Shown here: positions 1-9,182 of the stretch, piece after piece | How positions within the stretch are numbered: the first letter of the stretch is position 1 | How the letters are laid out: each line of letters begins with the position of its first letter | Assembly: GCF_000696095.1 (NCBI RefSeq) | Contig: NZ_BAYX01000006.1 | Location: forward strand, 1-64,000 | Direction: 5' to 3' | DNA length: 64,000 nt | Source of the DNA: Rhizobium rhizogenes NBRC 13257 | GTDB taxonomy: Bacteria; Pseudomonadota; Alphaproteobacteria; Rhizobiales; Rhizobiaceae | Translations under genes and position numbers: made by a program | Notes under the pieces: generated by a model | Database searches by the model: none | Seen by the model: only the letters and a program-made list of their open reading frames with translations | Told to the model about the DNA's origin: nothing

Positions 1-116
1 CTGTGGCTGTTTCAAGTTCAATGATAAGGGACGTTTGCATTGACAAGAAGCGCCTGCCACGGATCAATACCGGCTAAGCAACCTGAAAATACGACGGTCT
101 CATCGAAGGATTATCC

Positions 117-911
117 ATGGCGCATTCACTAAAGACCCAGACCGCTCCCGGTGCCGCAGGCCCAAATCAGCCGGCCCTCGATTCCGAGGAGGTCTGGCAG
201 GCCCGCGTCGATCTAGCCGCATGTTTTCGCATGGCTGCCAGACATGGGTTGGAGGAAGGGATCTGCAATCATTTCTCCGCGGTGGTGCCGGGATATGACG
301 ACCTGTTCCTCGTCAATCCCTATGGCTATGCCTTTCGGGAACTGACGGCATCCATGCTGCTGGTTTGCGACTTCCACGGCAATGTCGTCTCGGGGACCGG
401 TCAGCCGGAAGCGACGGCGTTCTACATCCACGCCCGTATCCACAAGAACGTCCCGCGCGCCAAAGTCGCTTTCCACACGCACATGCCCTATGCCACCGCG
501 CTCTCGATGACAGAAGGAGAGCCGCTGATCTTTGCCGGACAGACGGCACTGAAATTCTACGGCCGGACGGCGTTTGACAGGAATTACAACGGTCTGGCGC
601 TGGACGAGCGTGAAGGCGACCGTATTGCTTCAACGATCGGGGATGCGGACATCGTCTTCATGAAGCACCATGGGGTCATGGTGCTTGCTCCCAATATCGC
701 CGAGGCCTGGGATGATCTCTATTATCTGGAGCGGGCTTGCCAGGTTCAGACGCTTGCCCTGTCGACTGGAAGAGAGGTTGTCGCGGTTGATCCGGCCATC
801 GCGGAGGCGGCTTATCGGCAGATGCGGGAGGGTGACCCGGAATCCGCTCGCCTCCACCTTGAGGCGATTAAGCGCACGCTCGATGTAGAAGCACCACACT
901 ATCGCGATTGA
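117..911 (+). CDS. Class II aldolase/adducin family protein
   Basis: 264-residue single-domain protein of the class II aldolase/adducin (AraD-like) fold. The zinc-site histidines are visible in HTHMPYA (about residue 121) and in MKHHGVMVL (about residue 182); in the family these hold a divalent metal that promotes aldol cleavage or epimerisation of sugar phosphates or related hydroxy acids. The ATG is preceded by AAGGA at 7 nt. It stands alone, convergent with the hydrolase gene that follows. The substrate cannot be told from sequence, and rhizobial members of this type are mostly unassigned. Confidence 0.85.
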   Translation: MAHSLKTQTAPGAAGPNQPALDSEEVWQARVDLAACFRMAARHGLEEGICNHFSAVVPGYDDLFLVNPYGYAFRELTASMLLVCDFHGNVVSGTGQPEATAFYIHARIHKNVPRAKVAFHTHMPYATALSMTEGEPLIFAGQTALKFYGRTAFDRNYNGLALDEREGDRIASTIGDADIVFMKHHGVMVLAPNIAEAWDDLYYLERACQVQTLALSTGREVVAVDPAIAEAAYRQMREGDPESARLHLEAIKRTLDVEAPHYRD

Positions 912-967
912 TGCCTATTTCGCCTGCTGCGATATGTGGAAGAATGCGGTCACGCTGATTTTGGTTG

Positions 968-1900
968 TCAGCGCTTTACCAGATGGATGCCCGCCAAGGT
1001 GCAACGGACCGACCCGCCCGCTTTCTCGATCGTCGGGATATCAAGGGCGACGGGTTTGGCACTTTCCTCGATCGCGGCGAGCTGATGCCGGTCGAGGCAG
1101 GCGAGCGCCGTGGTCGAAAGCGCCAGGATACGGCCGTCCTTTCCCTGAAGCTCCAGGGCGTTGCCGGCAAAGTGCGCAATCTGTTCGTTCGTCAGTGCAA
1201 CGATGTTCCGGCCGGAACGCTCCAGTCGGGTGACGATCTCCTGCCGTCTGGCCGGATCGGTCATCATGTCCAGCCCGATCATGGCGAAATCGGTGGCGAT
1301 GCACATCAGGACATTGGTGTGATAGACGGCGACGCCATTTTCGTCGCGGGCGTCGAACACCATCGGCTCGTAGTTGAAATGGGTTGAGAAGCGTTCGAGC
1401 GCAATCGGATCGGTGCGGTCGGAGCGCACCGCATAGGCGACCCGGTCGATATGGTCGAGCACCATGGCGCCGGTGCCCTCGAGAAAGAGCCCGTCGGGTT
1501 CGAGGCCCGAATAGTCGATGACCTCCTGCACTCGGTATCGGGTCTTCAGCATTTCGATGACGTCGCTGCGCCGCTCGCGACGGCGGCTGACGGCTTTCAT
1601 CGGATAGATCGCGACGTGACCGCCGGCATGGGTGGAGAACCAGTTGTTGGGAAAGACCGAATCCGGGGTCAGCCGACCGGTATCCTCGAACAGATGCACC
1701 TCGACGCCGTGACGTCCGAGTGTCTCGGCCGCCTCGGTTATTTCCCCGTGCGCCACGGAAGAGAGGTCTTCTCTGATGTCCTGGCTGCTCTGAAAATGAT
1801 TGTCGGCCGCCGTTTCCGTGTTCACGGTGAAATGGTGCGGACGCACCATGGCGACTGCGGAGGGTGCCTGAATGGAATAGGCTGAATGTCTGGACATCAT
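968..1900 (-). CDS. ctlX: Citrulline/arginine hydrolase of the amidinotransferase fold (CtlX-like)
   Basis: 310 residues, related to dimethylarginine dimethylaminohydrolase and arginine-deiminase-fold enzymes that attack guanidino or ureido groups. Recognisable segments are SVFPNNWFSTH near residue 84, EGTGAMVLD near residue 150 and a late HTNVLM segment followed by the cysteine-containing C-terminus. I chose the ATG at 1900 because AGGAG lies 5 nt upstream; the open frame continues upstream, but that part lies inside the neighbouring ocd gene. The gene begins 14 bp after ocd on the same strand, so the two should be co-transcribed and act in arginine, citrulline and ornithine breakdown. Annotation as CtlX is by resemblance. 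Confidence 0.8.
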   Translation of the reverse strand: MMSRHSAYSIQAPSAVAMVRPHHFTVNTETAADNHFQSSQDIREDLSSVAHGEITEAAETLGRHGVEVHLFEDTGRLTPDSVFPNNWFSTHAGGHVAIYPMKAVSRRRERRSDVIEMLKTRYRVQEVIDYSGLEPDGLFLEGTGAMVLDHIDRVAYAVRSDRTDPIALERFSTHFNYEPMVFDARDENGVAVYHTNVLMCIATDFAMIGLDMMTDPARRQEIVTRLERSGRNIVALTNEQIAHFAGNALELQGKDGRILALSTTALACLDRHQLAAIEESAKPVALDIPTIEKAGGSVRCTLAGIHLVKR

Positions 1901-1913
1901 CTTACTCCTACGC

Positions 1914-2963
1914 CTATCTTGCCCGCTGCAGCATGCCGAAGAGATCGCGCGGATCGTCGGGATCGGCGATGATGTCGAGGTCCTGGTAGAACCCCGTGCC
2001 CTTGAGCCGGTCGCGGACATAGCGGAGTGCGGAAAAATCTTCGACTGCGAAGCCGACGCTGTCGAACAGGGTGATCTGGCCGGCCGTGCGCCGCCCCTCC
2101 GCCTGCCCGGTGATGACTTTCCACAATTCCGTGACGGGGTAGTCCGGCTCCATCTGCTGGATCTCGCCCTCGATGCGCGTCTGCGGCGGATATTCGACGA
2201 AGGTATCGGCGCGCAGCAGGATATCGCGATGCAGTTCGGTCTTGCCGGGGCAGTCGCCGCCGATGGCATTGATATGGACGCCGGCGCCGATCATGTTGTC
2301 GGTGAGGATCGTTGCACATTGCTTATCGGCGGTGCAGGTGGTGATGATGTCGGCGCCTTCGATCGCGGATTGCGACGAGGTGCAGGCGGTGACCGTCAAT
2401 CCGCTGCCTGAGAGGTTGCGCACCATCTTCGCCGTCGCCAAGGGATCGATATCGAAGAGCCTGATATGATCGATGCCGCATACGGCTTTCATGGCAAGCG
2501 CCTGGAACTCCGCCTGCGCGCCATTGCCGATCATCGCCATGATGCGTGCGCCCTTCGGCGCCAGATGCCGTGCCGCCATGGCGGAGGTTGCGGCGGTGCG
2601 AAGTGCGGTCAGCAGCGTCATTTCCGTCAACAGCACCGGATAGCCGGTCGAGACTTCCGCCAGGAGGCCGAAGGCGGTGACGGTCTGCAGGCCCTGCGCC
2701 ATGTTCTTCGGATGGCCGTTCACATATTTGAAGCTGTAGATCTCACCATCCGAGGTCGGCATGAGCTCGATCACGCCCTCGCGGGAATGGGAGGCGACAC
2801 GCGGTGTCTTGTCGAACAGCTCCCAGCGGCGGAAGTCCGCCTCGATGACGTCGGTGAGCTCGGCGAGCAGGGTCTCCAGCCCGATATGATGGACGAGCCG
2901 CATCATGTTCTCGACGCTGACGAAGGGAACGAAGGCTTTTTCCGATGGAAGGGGTGACGACAT
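1914..2963 (-). CDS. ocd: Ornithine cyclodeaminase
   Basis: 349 residues of the ornithine cyclodeaminase/mu-crystallin family, which converts L-ornithine to L-proline and ammonia with bound NAD. Visible features are the substrate region ending KYVNGHPKN, the segment LLTEMTLLTALRTAATSA and the Rossmann loop MIGNGAQAEFQ, followed by LFDID, the usual acidic end of strand 2. Length matches the family (about 330-355). Both GTG 2966 and ATG 2963 are possible; ATG is better spaced from AGAGGA. First gene of a two-gene unit with the CtlX-like hydrolase, divergent from an Lrp regulator that probably controls it. Confidence 0.9.
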   Translation of the reverse strand: MSSPLPSEKAFVPFVSVENMMRLVHHIGLETLLAELTDVIEADFRRWELFDKTPRVASHSREGVIELMPTSDGEIYSFKYVNGHPKNMAQGLQTVTAFGLLAEVSTGYPVLLTEMTLLTALRTAATSAMAARHLAPKGARIMAMIGNGAQAEFQALAMKAVCGIDHIRLFDIDPLATAKMVRNLSGSGLTVTACTSSQSAIEGADIITTCTADKQCATILTDNMIGAGVHINAIGGDCPGKTELHRDILLRADTFVEYPPQTRIEGEIQQMEPDYPVTELWKVITGQAEGRRTAGQITLFDSVGFAVEDFSALRYVRDRLKGTGFYQDLDIIADPDDPRDLFGMLQRAR

Positions 2964-3109
2964 CACGAATTCCTCTGGCGCTGGGCTGATAGACAGAGGC
3001 TAGCCTTCCCAAGTGTTGGCCGAAAGCGCAAAACTGTGCTAATTCCGGCAGTCGATTGTACAATTTGTTCAGCCGGATTGCATAAATTTACTAGCCCGGA
3101 GTGGGAGAC

Positions 3110-3547
3110 ATGGATGTCGCGAAATATTCACCCGATGATCTCGACCGCCGCATCATCGGCCATCTTCGCGCCGACGGACGCGCCTCCCTGACCAAGCTTT
3201 CGGATGCACTCGGCGTTGCGCGCGGCACCGTGCAGAACAGGCTGGACCGCCTGATGGAGACGGGGACGCTGCTCGGATTTACCGTGCGGGTAAGAGAAGA
3301 CTATGATCTGAGCGCGGTGCATGCGGTGATGATGATCGAGGTCGTCGGAAAATCGACGACGCAGGTCATTCGCAGGCTGCGCGGTCTGACGGAGATTTCC
3401 GCCCTGCACACGACCAACGGCAACTGGGATCTCGTCGCCAATATCCGCGCGGCGAGCCTTGCGGATTTCGACCGCGTTCTGCGCGAAGTGCGGATGATCG
3501 ACGGCGTTGCCAACAGCGAGACGAGTTTGCTGCTCAGCAGCGTTTGA
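3110..3547 (+). CDS. Lrp/AsnC family transcriptional regulator
   Basis: 145 residues: an N-terminal AsnC-type winged helix (DDLDRRIIGHLRADGRAS, then LGVARGTVQNRLDRL as recognition helix) and a C-terminal RAM/ligand domain (about residues 65-140). ATG 3110 is favoured because GGAG lies 8 nt upstream. It is transcribed away from ocd across a 146-bp gap, the usual arrangement for a regulator sensing the amino acid its target degrades, so ornithine or arginine is the likely effector (inference). Confidence 0.88.
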   Translation: MDVAKYSPDDLDRRIIGHLRADGRASLTKLSDALGVARGTVQNRLDRLMETGTLLGFTVRVREDYDLSAVHAVMMIEVVGKSTTQVIRRLRGLTEISALHTTNGNWDLVANIRAASLADFDRVLREVRMIDGVANSETSLLLSSV

Positions 3548-3584
3548 TCGGGTTTCTCGGATCTGGTGACCAATGCCGGGTCAT

Positions 3585-3829
3585 TCGCGCGATTTTTAGA
3601 ACTTGCTGAACTGCGGCGTTTCGGTGGCGGTTGCGATAATACGGCTTGCTCGCGTCCGGTCATGCAGACATTGTAGTTGAAATCGGCTTCCGGCCGTATG
3701 ATGACATAGCATGGATATCGGCGGTGCGCGGCACGGGAGGCTGCATCGCCGGTTGGGAGGGGACCGAACTGACGATCCACTCGGAGGGCTCAAGCTTCGT
3801 GATGAAGCCCCGGCTCTCCTCAACCGATA
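3585..3829 (+). pseudogene. Relic of an inositol-monophosphatase/histidinol-phosphatase C-terminus
   Basis: Translation of this gap gives ELAELRRFGGGCD, then after a one-base frame shift near 3637 YGLLASGHADIVVE, YDDIAWISAVRGTGGC and WEGTELTIHSEG. This order (R-F/Y-GG-C-Y, LLASGHxDxVVE, PYD, G.GG, W.G..L) is that of the last third of HisN/IMPase-family phosphatases. The first two thirds, including the metal-binding DPIDGT region, are absent, because lrp ends at 3547. No start signal is visible. It is therefore a decayed 3' fragment lying between lrp and eutB. It is separate from the intact phosphatase at 54.3 kb. Confidence 0.65.
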
Positions 3830-3841
3830 GATTTGCCTCCC

Positions 3842-5233
3842 ATGCCCTACACGACGACGATCGAGAATACGGTCTTCCGCTTTGGTGATTTGAAGGATCT
3901 TCTTGCCAAGGCGACGCCGGAGCGTTCCGGCGACCAGCTCGCGGGCATTGCCGCATCAGGTCCGGTCGAGCGTCTGGCCGCGCAGATGGCGCTGGCCGAT
4001 CTGCCGCTGAAAGCGTTCCTGAGCGAGGAAGTGATCTCCTCCGACGATGACGAGGTGTCGGCGCTGATCGCCGCGCGCCACGATGCGGCGGCCTTTGCGC
4101 CGATCTCGTCACTCACGGTCGGCGAATTCCGCGAATGGCTCTTGAAGCCTGAGACCGGGCAGCGGGCGCTCGAGGCGGTTACCTATGGCGTGACGCCGGA
4201 GATGGTGGCCGCAGTCTCGAAGATCATGCGGCTGCAGGATCTGATCTCGGTCGCGGCCAAGCGTGAGGTCGTCACCCGCTTCCGCAACACGATCGGCCTG
4301 CGCGGACGGCTGTCGACGCGCAACCAGCCGAACCATCCGACCGACGACAGCCGCGGGATCGCTGCCTCGGCCATCGACGGCTTGCTGATGGGATCGGGCG
4401 ACGCGGTGATTGGCGTCAATCCGGCGACCGACAGCGTCGCGGATTATATCCGTATCGTCTCCCTGCTCGACGAACTGCGCGAGCGGCTGGCGATCCCGAC
4501 GCAAACATGCTGTCTCGGGCATGTGACGACGGCGATTAGGGCCATCGAGGCCGGCGCGCCGGTCGATCTTGTCTTCCAGTCGGTAGCCGGCTCGCAAAAG
4601 GCGAATGCCGGTTTCGGCATCAATCTCTCGCTGCTGAAGGAAGCTTATCAGGCCGGCCGTTCGCTGAAGCGCGGCATGCCCGGCGCTAACGTCATGTACT
4701 TCGAGACAGGGCAGGGAGCGGCCCTGTCCGCCGACGCGCATTTCGGCGTCGACCAGCAGACGATGGAGGTGCGCGCCTATGCGGTTGCGCGCGAATTCGA
4801 TCCGATGCTCGTCAATACGGTCGTCGGCTTCATCGGCCCGGAATATCTCTTCAACGGCAAGCAGATCATCCGGGCGGGGCTAGAGGATCATTTTTGCGGC
4901 AAGCTTCTCGGACTGCCGATGGGGGTGGACGTCTGCTACACCAACCATGCCGACGCCGATCAGGAAGACATGGATACGCTGCTGACGCTTCTGTGCGCCG
5001 CCAACGTGAACTTCGTCATCACAGTGCCGGGCGCCGACGACATCATGCTCAACTATCAGTCCCTTGCCCATCACGACGCCATTTACTGCCGCGAAACGCT
5101 GAACCGTGCGCCGGCGCCGGAATTCGAACGCTGGCTCTGCGAGATTGGCCTGACCGATAGGGCAGGCGCTCTGGTCGGGGCGCCGGCAATGCTGACGGAT
5201 TATTTTTCCAGTTCAACCCTTGTTGGAGCCTGA
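3842..5233 (+). CDS. eutB: Ethanolamine ammonia-lyase large subunit
   Basis: 463 residues, full length for EutB, the (beta/alpha)8-barrel subunit that, with EutC and adenosylcobalamin, splits ethanolamine into acetaldehyde and ammonia. Family segments seen include TRNQPNHPTDD, GVNPATDSV, QTCCLGHVTT, VDLVFQSVAGSQ and GLPMGVDVCYTNH. ATG 3842 gives the normal N-terminus (MPYTTTIENTVFRFGDLKDL); a TTG lies 9 nt earlier and no good ribosome site precedes either. eutC follows after one base. No shell-protein genes are nearby, so this is the cytosolic, microcompartment-free pathway common in alphaproteobacteria. Confidence 0.95.
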   Translation: MPYTTTIENTVFRFGDLKDLLAKATPERSGDQLAGIAASGPVERLAAQMALADLPLKAFLSEEVISSDDDEVSALIAARHDAAAFAPISSLTVGEFREWLLKPETGQRALEAVTYGVTPEMVAAVSKIMRLQDLISVAAKREVVTRFRNTIGLRGRLSTRNQPNHPTDDSRGIAASAIDGLLMGSGDAVIGVNPATDSVADYIRIVSLLDELRERLAIPTQTCCLGHVTTAIRAIEAGAPVDLVFQSVAGSQKANAGFGINLSLLKEAYQAGRSLKRGMPGANVMYFETGQGAALSADAHFGVDQQTMEVRAYAVAREFDPMLVNTVVGFIGPEYLFNGKQIIRAGLEDHFCGKLLGLPMGVDVCYTNHADADQEDMDTLLTLLCAANVNFVITVPGADDIMLNYQSLAHHDAIYCRETLNRAPAPEFERWLCEIGLTDRAGALVGAPAMLTDYFSSSTLVGA

Positions 5234-5234
5234 C

Positions 5235-6008
5235 ATGGCCAATTCCGTCATCAATGCGCGCGCGGCAAGCATCGTCGATCTCAAGGACATGACGGATGCG
5301 CGCGTCGCGCTCGGTCGTTTCGGCGCGGGCGCGCCGACAAAGGCGGCGCAGGCCTTTCTGCTCGACCATGCGCGAGCTCGCGAAGCGGTCTGGTCGTCGG
5401 TCGATCAGGAAGGTCTGCAACGGCAGTTGCTGGATCTGCAGCTCGATGCCGTCGTGGTCGAGAGCCTTGCCGGAGACCGGAGCCAATATGTCCGCAGGCC
5501 CGATCTCGGCCGCAAACTGTCGGCGACATCGCTGGCGCAGCTGGACGCGATCCGGCATGGCGACGATGGGTTTGATGTCGTCATCATCGTTGCCGATGGC
5601 CTTTCCGCTAGCGCCGTTGATATCAATGCCGCTGCCGTGGTTGGGGCACTTGCCGACCGGTTGCGCCGGCATGGGTTCTCGTTGGCGCCGGTGGTCATTG
5701 CCAGTCAGGCGCGTGTCGCCCTATCCGATCCGATTGGCGAGGCGCTTGCGGCCAAGACGGCCATCATGCTGATCGGTGAACGCCCTGGCCTTTCCGCCGC
5801 CGACAGCCTCGGGGCCTATGTCACCTATTCTCCCCGATCGGACACACCCGATTCCCGTCGCAACTGCGTTTCCAACATCCGCGAAGGCGGACTGCCCATC
5901 GCGGCGGCGGCCGACCAGATTATCGAACTTGTTATCGCCATGCGGATGACCGGCATCAGCGGTGTCGGGCTCAAGGATGCCGTGGCGAAGCTGGAGGTGA
6001 CGGCGTAG
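5235..6008 (+). CDS. eutC: Ethanolamine ammonia-lyase small subunit
   Basis: 257 residues, matching EutC, which together with EutB forms the base-off cobalamin pocket. Seen: LKDMTDARVALGR near the start, VVIVADGLSA-type segment VVIIVADGLSASAV in the middle, LIGERPGLSAADSLGAY and the C-terminal SNIREGGLP. ATG 5235 follows the eutB TGA by one base and GGAG lies 7 nt upstream; the open frame extends 15 bases further up but only inside eutB. It ends 39 bp before the convergent XRE-cupin gene. Confidence 0.95.
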   Translation: MANSVINARAASIVDLKDMTDARVALGRFGAGAPTKAAQAFLLDHARAREAVWSSVDQEGLQRQLLDLQLDAVVVESLAGDRSQYVRRPDLGRKLSATSLAQLDAIRHGDDGFDVVIIVADGLSASAVDINAAAVVGALADRLRRHGFSLAPVVIASQARVALSDPIGEALAAKTAIMLIGERPGLSAADSLGAYVTYSPRSDTPDSRRNCVSNIREGGLPIAAAADQIIELVIAMRMTGISGVGLKDAVAKLEVTA

Positions 6009-6047
6009 GTAAAGCTCCCCTGGAGTCGGCTGAATGTTTACAAAAGA

Positions 6048-6617
6048 TCACGAGATCACGTTTCGCACGAACCGGACCGGTGTCTCGTCCGGGTTGATAT
6101 AGGCATAATCCTGGGCGGTGCTGTAAACGGCAAAGGTCCCGGCCTTGTAGTCGCGGGTCTCGCCGGAGCGTTCGAGGCGCAGCACGCCTTCGGTGATATA
6201 GATCATTTCATGCCATCCCTGCGGGTCCGGTTCGGCATCGTAGCGATCGCCGGGTCCGAGCGACCAGAGCCACATCTGGGCTTCGAGGGAGGCCGGGGCC
6301 GAGCCCAGGAGTACGGCCAGACTTTCCCCATCTTTGCCGCGCCATGTCACCTGGTTGATGTCGGCCCGCGATGCGCGCGTCGGGTCACGCACCAGATCGA
6401 CGAAATCCACGCCGAGAGCCGCCGCCAGCTTGTCGAGGCTGGACAGGCTGATATTGGCATCGCCTGCTTCCACCGCGATGATCATGCGCCGGCTGATGCC
6501 GGATGCCTCGGCAAGCGCCGTCTGGCTGAGGCCGGCTGATTTTCGCAGGCGGCGCAAGTTGCCGGAAACATGGGCGAGAACGTCGCCACGTTCTTGACTG
6601 TGCAATATATTGCTCAT
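6048..6617 (-). CDS. XRE-family regulator with C-terminal cupin domain
   Basis: 189 residues: a helix-turn-helix (about residues 15-70; RRLRKSAGLSQTALAEASGISRRMI) joined to a small double-stranded beta-helix cupin (about 105-185; EMIYITEGVLRLE). In this family the cupin binds a small metabolite and tunes repression of a neighbouring catabolic or transport gene. It is divergent from the aminotransferase at 6738 and convergent with eutBC. Start at 6617 is the only one that leaves the helix-turn-helix complete; upstream spacing shows only GAAAG. Confidence 0.88.
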   Translation of the reverse strand: MSNILHSQERGDVLAHVSGNLRRLRKSAGLSQTALAEASGISRRMIIAVEAGDANISLSSLDKLAAALGVDFVDLVRDPTRASRADINQVTWRGKDGESLAVLLGSAPASLEAQMWLWSLGPGDRYDAEPDPQGWHEMIYITEGVLRLERSGETRDYKAGTFAVYSTAQDYAYINPDETPVRFVRNVIS

Positions 6618-6737
6618 AATGTCTTTCTATTCCAATTGCTGTCGCCGTTCAACAGCCTTTCGACGTGTCTGCCAAGGCAGGATCGCGACGGATGCGTTGT
6701 ACGCGCGATCCGCCAGATACGAGTGAGGGAGCAGGAC

Positions 6738-7859
6738 ATGAAGATCCGCGATTTCGGCGTCGAAATATGGATGAACCGCTATGAGACGATATGTGAATGG
6801 AACCTCGCCGAGACCTGTGTCGAGTCGTTGACCGTGGCCGAACTGCTGGCGATGGCGGGAAAGACGGAGACGATCCTGTCGGAACTGCTGCCGCTCAAGT
6901 TGACCTATGGCGCGATCGAGGGCAGCGATCGGCTGCGACGGCTGATTGCCGGCCTCTATGAAAAGCAGGCCGTGGAGAACGTCGTCGTGACCCATGGCGC
7001 GATCGGCGCCAATGCGCTGGTGCATGAAACCCTGGTCGAGCCGGGCGACCGGGTCATTTCCATCCTGCCGACCTATCAGCAGCACTATTCCATTCCGGAA
7101 AGTTACGGCGCTGACCTGCAGATCCTCAAGCTTACCGAGGCGAACGGTTTCCTGCCTGATTTGCAGGAGTTGTGGCGACTGGCCACGCCCGACACGAAAC
7201 TGATCGTCCTCAACAACCCGAACAATCCGACGGGTGCCCTGATGGACCGCGCCTATCTCGAAAAGATCGTCGAAATCGCGCGTATCTCCGGGGCGTGGAT
7301 TCTCTGCGACGAGGTCTATCGCGGCACCGATCAGCAGGGAGAGGGCATGACCGCCTCGATTGCCGATCTCTATGAAAAGGGAATCAGCACCGGCAGTATG
7401 TCCAAGACCTATTCGCTGGCGGGCCTGAGGCTCGGCTGGATCGTCGCCCGGAGTGAATTGATCCATGCCGTATCGATCCATCGCGACTACAATACCATCA
7501 GCGTCGGCATGCTGGACGATCATTTCGCGGCCATTGCGCTTGAGAACCGCGACAAGATTCTCGCCAGAAGCCAGGCCATCACCCGAACCAACCTTGCCAT
7601 TCTGTCCGAATGGGTCGACGGCGAGCCGATGATCTCCTGGGTCAAGCCGAAGTCCGGCACGACGGCGCTTCTCAAATATCATCTGCCGGTGTCGTCCGAA
7701 GATTTTTGCATCAGGCTGCTCGAACGGACGGGCGTCATGTTGACGCCCGGTAATGCCATGGACATGGAGGGATATCTGCGCATCGGCTACGCGAACAGCG
7801 AGGCGATCCTGCGCGAGGGTCTCAAGCGTTTATCACAGTTTCTGAAGGAGCAACGATAA
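6738..7859 (+). CDS. PLP-dependent aminotransferase, class I/II
   Basis: 373 residues of fold-type I. Seen are NNPNNPTGALMD (about residue 157), CDEVYRG (about 192) and the Schiff-base lysine in GSMSKTYSLAGLRLGW (about residue 223). The N-terminus IRDFGVEIWMNRYE and overall pattern resemble the capreomycidine-synthase-like branch, whose characterised members act on arginine derivatives, but the substrate here is unknown. ATG 6738 has AGGGAG 8 nt upstream; the open frame from 6570 runs through the divergent promoter region and is not used. Probably regulated by the XRE-cupin protein. Confidence 0.88.
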   Translation: MKIRDFGVEIWMNRYETICEWNLAETCVESLTVAELLAMAGKTETILSELLPLKLTYGAIEGSDRLRRLIAGLYEKQAVENVVVTHGAIGANALVHETLVEPGDRVISILPTYQQHYSIPESYGADLQILKLTEANGFLPDLQELWRLATPDTKLIVLNNPNNPTGALMDRAYLEKIVEIARISGAWILCDEVYRGTDQQGEGMTASIADLYEKGISTGSMSKTYSLAGLRLGWIVARSELIHAVSIHRDYNTISVGMLDDHFAAIALENRDKILARSQAITRTNLAILSEWVDGEPMISWVKPKSGTTALLKYHLPVSSEDFCIRLLERTGVMLTPGNAMDMEGYLRIGYANSEAILREGLKRLSQFLKEQR

Positions 7860-7912
7860 GTGGTGACCTGATCCAGGGCGCGCTGGCTGATGGCCGGTTG
7901 TGCGCTCTCCCG

Positions 7913-9130
7913 TCAGGCGCTGGTGTCTTGCAAGGCGGATCGACCCGAAAATATTGCCAGGGCCAGAACGATGAGAGTTGCGCCGACCCAATAAGGGGTT
8001 GCCGCACCCAGCATGGTACAGATTGCTGCAAGCAGTGGTGCGAACAGCCGCGCCAGCGCTTGTTGCCCTTGATAGGCTCCCTGCAATTGCCCCTGGTTCT
8101 CGGGTGAGGGCGAGCTTGTGGCCAAGGCGTTCATTGCGGGCTGGAACAATCCGTCGCCCAAGGTAAAGACCAGGATGGCCGGGATGAGCAGGGCTGTCGA
8201 GGATGCGAACGCTATGGCGGCGATCAGGACAAAGCCAACGGCATTGATCAACAGGCCGGCGCGGATAATGCGATGGTTACCAAAGCGGGGCAGCAGTTTT
8301 CGCGTCAACATGCCCTGGCTGAGGATGTCCATCACCCCGACGGCGAGCAAGACCATGCCGATGTCAAACGGGCCGAAGTGCAGGATCCGCATAAGATAGG
8401 CCGAAAAATTGCTCTGCATCATTGCGCCTGAAAAGAAGAAGAGGAAGGCCGCGGCAAAGGCGATGGAGGTCGACCGCCTGTGAAGTATCGCGGAATAATG
8501 CGAAAATGCGCCCAGGGGATTCCACCTTATTTCCTGTTTGCGCAATTCCCGAGGATGGCTTTCAGGCACAGCGACGTAGACCCACAGAATGTTGAGAAGC
8601 ATGAGAGCTGCTGCGGCGAACAGAGGTATCGAGGGCGAGATTTCACCAAGAAGCCCAGCGGCGACCGGCCCGACGATGAACCCCGCGCCCCCGGCAGCGC
8701 CCAGCAGGCCGTATAGGCGCGCCTGTTCGGCCGTCGGTGTCACGTCGGCAGCGCAGGCATAGAGCGTGCTGATGTTTCCGGCGCTCAGTCCGTCGATCAC
8801 CCTGCCGGCAAACAATATCCAGATCGATCCTCCGATCCCGAATACGAGATATCCGAGTGCGGAGCCGAAAAGCGAGGCGATCAATACCGGCCGCCGGCCA
8901 AATCGATCGCCACAAGCACCAAGCACGGGCGCGGCGATGAACTCGCATAGGGCATAGGTCGAGCCGATAAGGCCGATATAGGGGGCGATCTGCTCCTGCT
9001 GCACATAGTGGCCGATGAGGAAAGGCACCACCGGATCGACTAGGGTAAGCCCGGAAAAATTAAGGAAAACCGATACGATCAGAACGGCACTGGGGCCGGT
9101 CAGACGTGAGGCGAGGCTGTTTCCATTCAT
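7913..9130 (-). CDS. MFS transporter, TetA-like drug/metabolite exporter
   Basis: 405 residues with about 12 predicted membrane helices. The loop 2-3 signature ACGDRFGRRPVL is the classic motif A of the DHA1 proton antiporters, close to TetA-type exporters. Middle-loop charges and a C-terminal half with GDGLFQPAMNALA support a complete protein. ATG 9130 is assumed (CGGAG about 10 nt upstream); an in-frame ATG at 9169 would add 13 residues that do not look like part of the transporter. It is transcribed away from the structured region at 9183-9320. Export substrate unknown. Confidence 0.85.
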   Translation of the reverse strand: MNGNSLASRLTGPSAVLIVSVFLNFSGLTLVDPVVPFLIGHYVQQEQIAPYIGLIGSTYALCEFIAAPVLGACGDRFGRRPVLIASLFGSALGYLVFGIGGSIWILFAGRVIDGLSAGNISTLYACAADVTPTAEQARLYGLLGAAGGAGFIVGPVAAGLLGEISPSIPLFAAAALMLLNILWVYVAVPESHPRELRKQEIRWNPLGAFSHYSAILHRRSTSIAFAAAFLFFFSGAMMQSNFSAYLMRILHFGPFDIGMVLLAVGVMDILSQGMLTRKLLPRFGNHRIIRAGLLINAVGFVLIAAIAFASSTALLIPAILVFTLGDGLFQPAMNALATSSPSPENQGQLQGAYQGQQALARLFAPLLAAICTMLGAATPYWVGATLIVLALAIFSGRSALQDTSA

Positions 9131-9182
9131 AAGGCTGGCTCCGATCGACGGATCCAGCCGGAGCAGCATGTCGTCAGGACAA

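Noticed and set aside
3646..3888. 81-codon plus-strand frame taken as a complete small gene
   Set aside because: It corresponds only to the C-terminal third of an IMPase-type protein, runs into eutB and lacks a start signal, so it is treated as a relic.
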